This document shows, piece by piece, positions 55,985 to 64,000 of a DNA stretch of 64,000 nucleotides. Below the pieces are notes generated by a model. It did no database searches. It saw nothing but the letters and a program-made list of their open reading frames with translations, and was not told where the DNA came from. Origin of the DNA: Sorex araneus (Eukaryota > Chordata > Mammalia > Eulipotyphla > Soricidae); the NCBI RefSeq assembly GCF_027595985.1, contig NC_073302.1:15866311-15930310 (forward strand), written 5' to 3'. Position 1 is the first letter of the stretch, and the number at the start of each line of letters is the position of its first letter. The position numbers were made by a program, and so were the translations under genes.

Positions 55985-56280
55985 ATGGTCTGTGTCAATT
56001 TTCTACTGCTGTATAATGAATTTCTCTGAAATGAAGGGGCCCAAAATCATAAACAACATCTCATAGGATCAGGAATACAGGTGGTCACAAAGTTTCTCAT
56101 GGAGTTAGAATGAAAATTCCAAAGGAACACTTCAGTTATGCCAGAAAACAAACAGGAAAAGATCTTCTAAAGGTTACATGTATGACAGAAGACACCAGAT
56201 CTCCCCACCAATGACCAGGGATATCATGTACTAACTACATGGAGTTTTTCATGGATAGAGGCAGGGTACTGAGAGCAAGA
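55985..56280 (+). repeat. Possible ancient interspersed repeat
   Basis: TGTCAATTTTCTACTGCTGTATAATG, CATAAACAACATCTCATAGG and TCAGGAATACAGGTGGTC recall the start of the repeat at 34565 and its relatives. Weak. Confidence 0.3.
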
Positions 56281-56701
56281 AGAGCAAGCAAGATAAAAGT
56301 TATTGTCTTTTCATGACCTGATCTTAGAGAGGACATTGCAGAACTCTTATCAAAACCTGTTCACTAAAAGTTAGTTATTGGACTCAAGGGAAGCATACAA
56401 GCTCAAGAACCATTTTAGAAATACCCATACCTGGGGTTAGAAACAAATATTCAAACGCTGCTAGTGAAAAAAAAATGTTTAGAGAAAGTCAGAAAAAAAC
56501 GGAGCTGGTGGAGAGAAATTGCTATAGGTAGGAAAGAGGAAGAATAAAGTCTAAATTTAGAAAGATTGAAGGAGGAAATATGTAAAATAGTCTTCATTCA
56601 CACATTTCCCATTTTATACTAAACATCTTGTTTTGTTTTTCCTCCTGTGGTTGCTCAAATGAGACTAACAATTCCTCCTTAAAGAAATTGTCTTTAGTAA
56701 C
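56281..56701. other. Unannotated, no gene recognised
   Basis: No repeat recognised up to the C element. Confidence 0.4.
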
Positions 56702-56708
56702 AATCTCC

Positions 56709-57131
56709 CAGTCCCAGAACCTGGGTCTAAGATCTCCAAGCCTGCTCAGATTGGGACTGGGCCTCCTCCACCCAGATCCCCCATTTTCCAGTAGCTGCCC
56801 CCTGTCCCGTGTAATCCCATCAATGCCCAAGATCCAGAGACCTGGCCTTGCAACCTCTTATTGTCTAGTTCTTCCTCTTGGAGAACCTGGCAAACTACTG
56901 AGAGTATTCTGCCCACACAGCAGAGACTGGAAAGCTCCCCGAGTGGTGTATTAGAGATGCAAAAACAGTGACAATGAAGGGTCTCACTCCCCTGACCCTG
57001 AAAGAGCCTTTAATGCAGCACCATTGAGGACGAGTGAAGCGAGGCTGCTAAAATCTCAGGACAAATGGAGATGTTACTGGTGCCCACTCGAGCAAATCGG
57101 TGAATAACAGAATGACAGTGATACAGTGATA
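56709..57131 (+). mobile_element. Family C element, 5'-truncated
   Basis: Plus-oriented: C 5' part from AGTCCCAGAACCTGGG, then the B-shared block (GGCAAACTACTGAGAG), the C block (GGTCTCACTCCCCTGACCC), the RTE module and a GACAGTGATACAGTGAT tail. AATCTCCCA on both sides (about 56702, 57132) is the likely TSD. Confidence 0.85.
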
Positions 57132-57945
57132 AATCTCCCAAGTTGTGGATGGTGTCGGGGGCAAGGTGTGTGTGGGGGGGGTGGGGGAGCCAGGTGGACA
57201 CACATCACTGCAGAGGACACAGGCTGCTGTTTGTATGCTATATCACGACCGACTGTCTCATTGGACCCAGGACAACCTTTCTAAAAAGATGTTTTGATCC
57301 TGTTTCCTGGGGAAGAATGTGCTTCAAAATCCTTGACCTTTTCCAGTGTTCCTAGGGGCCAAAAGTGCTTAGAGAAGTGAAAAATTCAATTTCTCCGCTT
57401 GGCTTGTCATTCAGACTTCGAAAAGAATAGACAAACCAGTGCATAGATTCCCCATAGTTTAGCTTTGAGACCCTAGGGAACAAAAATACTGGGAGCTAGG
57501 AACTACCCAATGGCTTCATGCTGAACAGAAATAATAGAGTCATCCTTGGACAGGGCTACACATTTATCCCATGGTTCTCTTATTATTTTTCAACAAGTAA
57601 ACCTTAGTTATTCTAATATTACACCAGATTATCATCTCTGTATTATTTTTAAAAAGTAAGAAATTTTATAGTTTTATCTGAAAGCAAAGAGCAAACCTCA
57701 AACTTTGATCTCAAGTCCTAACTGTTCCCTTGTTACTAGATTACTTTATCACAAGAACAAAGCAAATTCCTATCCACTCATAGTTTTAAACAGAATAAGA
57801 AATTAACGTGTCTGTATCACAAATGCTAATGAAGGTCTCTACTGTGAAATCTCTATTTCATACCAGTTTACGCCAATATTTTAAAAAATCAACCATCAAC
57901 AAAAATAGTTGCAAATATGTCTCCCATCATTTAAGTTGCTTCCTT
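57132..57945. other. Unannotated, no gene recognised
   Basis: Includes a G-rich stretch at 57166-57191 (GTGTGTGGGGGGGGTGGGG). No gene. Confidence 0.4.
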
Positions 57946-58108
57946 GGGACTGAAGAGATAGTGTAGAGGGTATGATACTTGCCTTGTATGTGGATAAACA
58001 AAATTCCATTCCTCCACCCCATATGGTCCTCCAAGCATCACCTGGAGTGTTCCCTAAGCACAGAACAATGAGTAAACCATGAGAATCACTAGGTGTGACC
58101 CCCAAACC
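57946..58108 (+). mobile_element. Old SINE, A-related
   Basis: GGGACTGAAGAGATAGTGTAG head, CCCATATGGTCCTCCAAGCATC and CACTAGGTGTGACCCCCAAA end. Confidence 0.75.
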
Positions 58109-58229
58109 AAAATTTATAAGTGAATATAAAAATATTGTTTCTGATAGCTTGCTCTGCTAGGATTTTTTTCTTGTCTTAAGAATATCAGCATTAATTTATC
58201 TCCAGAATCTTTCTGCCCACACCTCACTT

Positions 58230-58399
58230 ATTTTTTTGTTTTGGGTCACACCCGGCGATGCACAGGGGTTACTCCTGGCTCATGCACTCAGGAATCACTC
58301 CTGACAGTGCTTGGGGGACCATATGGGATGCTGGGAATTGAACCCAGGTTGGCCGCATGCAAGGCAGACACCCTACCCACTTTGCTATCGCTCCAGCCC
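58230..58399 (-). mobile_element. SINE family A (SOR-like)
   Basis: Full-length, near consensus. TSD CACACCTCACTT at about 58218 and 58400. Confidence 0.93.
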
Positions 58400-58411
58400 C
58401 ACACCTCACTT

Positions 58412-59737
58412 TTGATCAGACTAAACTTTACAAGTGTTTCTGAGCAGAAACAAAATGTATAATGAGAATAAAAGTGGAGTGCTATCTGTAAATTATCAAT
58501 ATTTAGTATAGTGCCTTCCTCATACTACCTATCTATTGTAAATTTTTAGAATAGAGAATAACATAAATTAGATATAAAACCAGTTTTAAAACTGTTAGAT
58601 TAGAAAATATAATCTCTTAGTTTTTTTTCCAGGCTTTCTTTGTGAAGAGTCATATCTGCCAAGTTGGCAATGCACAAGTGTACTTTATTACCTGGTCATT
58701 GGGATATTTATTAGAAGCAAGGAACTAGGTCAACTTACACAGAAAAGAAAGGAAATGCACACAGGTATGAATGCATGCCAATGGGTGGAATGAATATCTT
58801 ATTTTCACCTGAGGCAATTACATTATATCACAAGGGAAATGCAAATGCAATCTTAGATATCCTACTGAGTTTCTATTGCCTAATTGAATTGAACTGAGTA
58901 CTGGGACCCAACCAAGGCAGACTTCATCACACTACATGTAAATAGGAAAGATTGATACCATTCTTTGAAAAGATCAGTGGGCAGAGGCTCTGCTAACAGC
59001 CAATTCGTATGATTGCAGGTTTTCATTGAACTCCATCTGTTTAGAATGTCAGAGTGCCAGCCACTGGAGATTGAAAAAGGCTCTGAAGATCATAAAAGGA
59101 ATCTTTTTATCCATGTCCATCCAATAGAGTTCCAAACCTATTTGATGCTGGGTAGGGGTTTAGGGGTGGTTTGAATCAACTGATCTTCAATTATGGCCAT
59201 GATAGTATATCTCAAACCCAATTCAACAGAGAACATCAAAGTCAATGTAAACATATCTTGAAAATAAACTGGACTCAGTATATCATTTTGGTGCTGAGGA
59301 AATTTAAAACAATGGCCTTTATGAAAAACTTCTGCATGCTAAGAAGAAGATGCATAAATAATCACATGAAGATAACATTTGGTTTGAGAATTCAGGAAAA
59401 AATTTTTATTTCTTGATGTGCTGTAATTGATTTTTGCTCTTGATGATAATGCAGTCTTCTAACTGTAATACAAACATATATGTGTGTCTAATATGCACAA
59501 CTTGTCTAATTATATATCTGAGTTGCTTTAAAATGTACACATATGCATGCATACCTCTATATGTTCCTATGTGCATATATATTTTTGTATACATATGAGC
59601 ATACACATAAGTAAATGTACATTTTTGTACATACAGATTTAGAGATATGTCCTTTCATATAGGAATGGGTCAGCTATTTTGTTTTATAAGGTTTAGAAAA
59701 AATTTGCCTGGCTTCAGTGAGATTTCAGAATTCATGA
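58412..59737. other. Unannotated, no gene recognised
   Basis: Probably unique, AT-rich. An 81-codon frame at 59171 has no recognised domain. ATATGCATGC-type low complexity lies near 59475-59640. Confidence 0.4.
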
Positions 59738-59761
59738 GAAAGTTTGACTTACACAATTCTT

Positions 59762-60453
59762 TTTTTTTAATTTACACTTATTTATTTTCTAAATAAGTCT
59801 CTAAATAAACTTCAGCAACATCTTCCCATTACTCTTTTTTTTTACATAGTTCTCAGGTTTATGTCTCAGTTATACAATATTCAAACACCCATCCCTTCAC
59901 CAGTGCCCATATTCCACCACCAAAAACCCCAGTATACCCCCCGCCCCCTCCTCCACCCCCAACTGTATAATTGATGAATTTCACTTCATTTTCTCTTTAC
60001 CTTGATTACGTTCCATATTTCAACACAAAACTCACTATTGTTGCTGGAGTTTCCCCCCAAGAAAGACAGCCCTACTACCAAGGAAGCTTTGATAATTAGT
60101 TTTCCATTGCTGAGAATGAAGAGATATGTAGCCCCACTGCTCCAAGTACATAACTCTTTTTTTTTCGTTTTTCCTTTTCCTTTTTTTTTTCCCTCATCCC
60201 CCTTCCCGCGCCTCATAGTATGGTGGACACCATGCCGAATTTCTCCCTGAAAATGGGAAACAACCAGGAAAGAGGGATATTTCCTCTTCTCAGCCCGTGT
60301 AGGGCTGTTGCTTAGTTCACAGTCCAGAGAAGTGGCTGCTACTTTAATAACCGTCAATATTTCAACAAAAACTCACTGTTATTATTCAGAGATTCACCCC
60401 AAGTCAGACCTGTTAAAAAAGAACCGTTTCACATTGCTGACAATTATAGATGT
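59762..60453 (-). mobile_element. L1-type 3' retroposon with long TSD
   Basis: A 692-bp insertion flanked by a perfect 24-bp direct repeat (59738-59761 and 60454-60477, containing GTTTGACTTACACAATTC). On the minus strand it ends GCACTGGTGAAGGGATGGG, ATATTGTATAACTGAGAC and an A-rich tail. G-rich tracts and a repeated AAACTCACTRTT-like block lie upstream, so it is a 5'-truncated L1-type 3' UTR. The 82- and 123-codon frames across it have no domain. Confidence 0.85.
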
Positions 60454-60477
60454 GAAAGTTTGACTTACACAATTCTT

Positions 60478-60802
60478 ACCAGTTTTTGTTTAGTCACTAT
60501 TATTTATGATACTGTTTAAAGTTTTAGCTATATGCCACATTGACCACCAGAGCATCAGCATTCCTCCCTCACTGTCTTTAAGTCCCTTCTCACTGTCCAC
60601 CCCCTTGGAAGCCTCCTTGAATAAGCCTCAGGATATATTATCTTTGGCCATATCTGAGTCCCTTGCTATGTTTCTCCATGTTCTATTCTGAGAGAAATCA
60701 TTTAGCATTTGTGCTTTTTTCCTTTGATTCACTGAGCTCTGCATTTTTTTAATCTTTTCTTATACCTGAGTGGTATTTCATGGTATATATAGACAGTTGC
60801 TT
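60478..60802 (-). mobile_element. L1 ORF2 fragment, left part
   Basis: Antisense L1 phrases (AGAAATCATTTAGCATTTG, GAGTGGTATTTCATGGTATATATAGAC, TTGCTTTATCCACCC). It continues at 61853 across the insertion at 60822. Confidence 0.7.
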
Positions 60803-60821
60803 TATCCACCCAAATTTTCTT

Positions 60822-61833
60822 TTTAATTTTTTAATTTTTTGTGGAATTATTTATTTATTTATTTTTATCATATTTTTTCCAGTCTCAGTCATATAATTAT
60901 CAAACATTTATCCCTTCACCAGTGTACATGATCCACCACCAAGAACCCCAGACTCCCTCCCTCCCTCTCCCCCTCTGCCTGTGTGGCAGATGATTTTCAA
61001 TTAGCTCTCTCATTGCTATGATAACATTCAATTTTTGGCTGAAAACTATCATTATTTGGAGTTTCCCCCCCAACAGTCAGACCTGTCAGAATGGCATCAT
61101 TAGATCGTATGTTTTCTATTGTTGATAACAATGAGCATATGATGTTGCACGGTTGTGAAGTTGGCCGCCTAGTTTGGGGATTAAGTCCAGAGGTATTTCT
61201 GCCAACAGCTGCTGCATTCCGAGATTGGTTTGTGTGCCTCTGGGGTCATGGCTGTTCAGGAGCGGGGGAGCTGTTTGTCAGAGGCCACTGGGGTCTCATT
61301 TGGGCCGGAAGGTTCTGCCCCCGCTCCCATCATGAGATTCCCCATGCATTCCATCATTGCAAGCTCTTACTTCTCTGTCCAATTGGCACTAAACGGTGGT
61401 GGTCGCCCTGCTGCCGAGAGGGGAAAAGGACAAGGACAAAAACCCTTTCCCTCCCAGGGCTGCACAGGACCATAGTTAAGTTCAAAGTCCACGAGTGTAG
61501 CTGCCAGCAGCCTCTGGGGTTCTGTGCCTCTGGTATAATGGCCGCGCAGGGGTGGCGGAGTTCCTGAGTGTTTTCTTTGGATATCAGGAAATGTTTGGAG
61601 AGATATCCCAGTCCCACAAACTGGAGCCGTGTTAGTAAAAGCTCAGGGTCGCCAGAACTCCATCTGGAGAAGGCGGAGACTCTGCATCTTCTCCGTCTGG
61701 CGCCCCGGTGTTGTTGGCCCCGTCAGACGTCCGGAGCATTCTCCGGCTTGTGGTGCCAAAGGCCCGGGTTCTTTGTAACTGTTGTGGCAAAATGGCACAG
61801 AGGGCAGGTTGAGAGCGTAACTTCTGGCAGCAG
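60822..61833 (-). mobile_element. L1-type 3' retroposon with 19-bp TSD
   Basis: A 1012-bp insertion flanked by exact TATCCACCCAAATTTTCTT (60803-60821 and 61834-61852). On the minus strand the 3' end has the G-rich GGGAGGGAGGGAG tract, CACTGGTGAAGGGAT and an A-rich tail like the insertion at 59762. The 5' two thirds is GC-rich with CpG sites. Frames of 158 and 116 codons on the opposite strand have no domain. Most likely a 5'-truncated young L1 with a long 3' UTR; an unknown chimeric retroposon is possible. Confidence 0.83.
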
Positions 61834-61852
61834 TATCCACCCAAATTTTCTT

Positions 61853-61945
61853 GGGCACTTGGATTGTTTCCAGATAGTGACTATTGTTAATAGTGTTGCA
61901 ATAAACATAGGACTGTAAAACTTTCCATAAAGATACAACCTTTAT
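61853..61945 (-). mobile_element. L1 ORF2 fragment, right part
   Basis: Continues the antisense phrase interrupted at 60803: GGCACTTGGATTGTTTCCAG, CTATTGTTAATAGTGTTGC, AATAAACATAGG. Confidence 0.75.
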
Positions 61946-62035
61946 GCCAAACAGTATGGAGATTTCTCAACTAATTAAGAAGTAAGCTTCCATATGACTC
62001 AAAGATATTAATTCTTGAACTGCTTGAGCCTGAGA
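61946..62035 (+). mobile_element. L1 ORF2 fragment, opposite strand
   Basis: CCAAACAGTATGGAGATTTCTC, AACTAATTAAGAAGTAAGC and TTCCATATGAC read as plus-strand ORF2. Adjoining the minus-strand fragment, it suggests an inverted L1 copy or two insertions. Confidence 0.55.
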
Positions 62036-62880
62036 ACCCAACATGGTTAACATTACTGTTTTGCAACAGTATAAATCCAGTAGAAATGCATGCAGTTAAA
62101 ATTTCTTGTGAAGCCACCTATTCTTCCACTGAGTTTTATGAACTAAAGGAGATGCTACTCAAATGAAGAGTATGATGGGAAAAATACTAAGAGAGACCAT
62201 GATCTCCTGAGCTTTAAGGTCAAAGAAAATAAACTGCATAGTGTAGGGCTTATCAAATCCAGGTTTTCAGGACAATTGTTAGCATTGAATATTGATTCTT
62301 CCATTGGCAACCTTTCACAGGCAAATATGAATACATGTAAAATGTTCATTTGTTTCGACTTGAAAGTTGGCTGTGATAAGTTACATCCATGATGTATTTA
62401 AATTCTGCCCCAGAACTTGTTCTATTAGTGTTAGCCATTGATCTTACTATTATGATAATCATTATTGTTATGGCTCCTCTACCATTGTTATAGCTCCACT
62501 ACCACTGCTATATATTAAATATTTTAAGATAAAAATAATTCAATAAATGGATCTTTGATATTCTCTTTTCTGGAGTACTTTCCTGGATATCCACATAGTA
62601 TGTTCAAAGGTCTTTATTATAGCAGAAGTGGTATTATTTTAACCATTCATAGCCTCATCAAATTATGAATTTCTTAGTATAATGATTGCATTTTCTTCTT
62701 TAACGATTATAGCACTAATTAACAGCCTTGCAAATACTCTGAAACCATTTTTCTTTCTGTTTCTCACTAGATACTAATTTTGGGATTGTATCAGGAGTAC
62801 CTCCAAGGCCTGTTGGGACAAAAATTAAAATCACAAGAATTATTATATTTAACTCAGTATTACCTTTCATTATGTACTTA
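62036..62880. other. Unannotated, no gene recognised
   Basis: AT-rich without a named repeat. Confidence 0.4.
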
Positions 62881-62882
62881 AC

Positions 62883-63600
62883 TGTATCACTGCCATCCCA
62901 TTGTTCATCGAATTCCTCGAGCAGGCACCAGTAACATCTCCATTCGTCCAAGCCCTGAGGTTTTAGCAGCCTCTCCTTACTCATCCTTCCAAATGGTGCT
63001 GTATTGGAGGCTCTTTCAGGGTCAGGGGAATGAGACCCTTTATTATTACTATATTTGGCATATTGAATATGCCACTGGGAGCTTTCCAGGCTCTGCTGTG
63101 CGGGTGGGATACTCTCAGTAGCTTGACTCTCCAAGAGGGACGTAGAATGTGCATAAGAGAATAGAAACAGGTATGTTAAAACCAAACACATGCATGCTGC
63201 TAAGAATATCAGTGAACTAGAGTATAAGAGGTCACGTGGCCGCAAATGTTTTATAGTCTCTGGATCTTGGCTGTTCATGGGATTACAGGGTGCCCAGGGG
63301 GCAGTTTGTGGGTGTGATTTCGAAGCTACTGGAGGATGGGGGATCTGGGTGGAGGAGGCCCAGTGCCAGTCTGAGCAGGCGTGGAGATCTCAGCCCCAGG
63401 TCCCACATACCTGGATTCCCCTGCCAGTTCCTTCTTGCATGAGGCTCATCCGAGCATGTGGAGAGTGGCCCTGAGCATGGCTGTGGCTGGGTTCTGGAGG
63501 TTTTCAGCTGCTGGGGCTCTGCTTGGGGTGGCAAGGGAAACCCAACCAGGCCCCCTCCAAGGGGCCCTGGTGAGGACAGCCCAGTTCGGGGGCAGGAGAC
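62883..63600 (-). mobile_element. Family C element, longest copy
   Basis: Contains all C parts from the 5' end (near CCTGCCCCCGAACTGGGC on the minus strand) through the 5' part, B-shared block and C-specific block to the RTE module and ATACAGT tail. About 80 bp near 63140-63215 has no counterpart in the other copies. A 187-codon frame on the minus strand crosses its 3' half and is not a gene. Confidence 0.83.
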
Positions 63601-63632
63601 TTACATACTTATTTGAAAATTTCTAAACAGCA

Positions 63633-63810
63633 CATTTTTTTTGGTTGTTTTTGAGAGCCATGCCTGGCAATACTCAGGCTTACTCTTGAATTCATGCTCA
63701 AGGGTCATTCCTAACTTGTTCTAAGGATCGTATGCAGTGCTAGGATCTAACTGGGCTCAACTTCCTGGAAGGCAAATATCTTGATTCCTGTACCATTATT
63801 CTGGTTCCTA
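63633..63810 (-). mobile_element. Old SINE, A-related
   Basis: GAGAGCCATGCCTGGCAATAC, CATGCTCAAGGGTCATTCC, GGATCTAACTGGGCTCAAC and TGTACCATTATTCTGGTTCC; strongly diverged. Confidence 0.6.
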
Positions 63811-64000
63811 AGCTTAAGATTTTTTAAATCATCATAATCATCATTCCTGCTAAGATTTGTAAAGAACTTAGTATGTTGAATAATAGACTCATGAGATCAC
63901 TAATTCATTCATAAATGCATTCTACCACAAAGAAGAAAAGGAGAATCATTTTTCCTTAAAGAATGTAGCAACTATATGGGCTAAAATTCAATCTGCAAAC

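Noticed and set aside
61091..61567. 158-codon open frame in a GC-rich segment
   Set aside because: It lies antisense within a TSD-bounded poly(A) retroposon. GC-rich sequence has fewer stops, and no domain or homologous frame is visible.
62715..63278. 187-codon open frame on the minus strand, the longest in the window
   Set aside because: It covers the 3' half of a family C element and flanking DNA. Related C copies do not keep the frame.

Overview
The window is a gene-poor, AT-rich stretch of mammalian nuclear DNA. I recognise no functional protein-coding exon, and almost every recognisable feature is a retroelement. The commonest repeat is a tRNA-headed SINE with a characteristic body (CATATGGTCCCCTGAGCACC, then CAGAGCCAGGAGTAACCC) and an A-rich tail. 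From memory this is the SOR-type SINE of shrews, so I infer a shrew (Soricidae, probably Sorex). MaLR LTRs, MIR, L1 and HAL1-like relics support a placental mammal. No database search was possible.

Four interacting retroelement groups fill the window. (1) Family A: about 29 SINE copies or fragments with a tRNA-like head and poly(A) tail, several with clear target-site duplications (TSDs), so probably moved by L1. (2) Family B: about 16 copies with the same tRNA-like head but a different body, ending in a roughly 65-bp module plus short tandem repeats (ACAGTG or GATACAGT type) instead of poly(A). (3) Family C: 7 copies of a 0.45-0.7 kb element without a tRNA head; it shares its middle with B and ends in the same module. 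(4) An RTE-clade LINE: one 1.65-kb 5'-truncated copy at 8125-9775 with recognisable reverse-transcriptase motifs, and two short 3' fragments (38448-38735 and 44683-44792). Its last ~65 bp, which encode the C-terminus of the reverse transcriptase, match the 3' module of B and C. I infer that the RTE LINE mobilises B and C while L1 mobilises A.

Layout. 1-8 kb: L1, MaLR, MIR and A copies, with an antisense HAL1/L1-ORF1 relic at 4.9-6 kb. 8.1-9.8 kb: the RTE copy. 10-20 kb: A and B copies, microsatellites and an unexplained GC-richer patch. 20.7-21.2 kb: a solo LTR; 21.3-21.8 kb: an A SINE nested in a B SINE. 23.5-25 kb: L1 pieces. 28-29.4 kb: a second HAL1/L1-ORF1 relic. 32.8-33.9 kb: an LTR-like element. 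38-41 kb: an RTE fragment, a U6-L1 chimeric retroposon with an 18-bp TSD, a C copy and a B copy with a 5' inversion. 43-47 kb: C copies around a 0.77-kb minisatellite that switches orientation. 47-58 kb: scattered A and B copies and an unexplained GC-rich segment. 59.7-61.9 kb: two poly(A) retroposons in L1 debris, each with a perfect long TSD. 62.9-63.6 kb: the longest C copy.

No cellular genes work together here. The coherent system is the retroelement community: one RT source (RTE) and at least two dependent families built from exchangeable modules, beside an L1-dependent family that shares the same promoter head.
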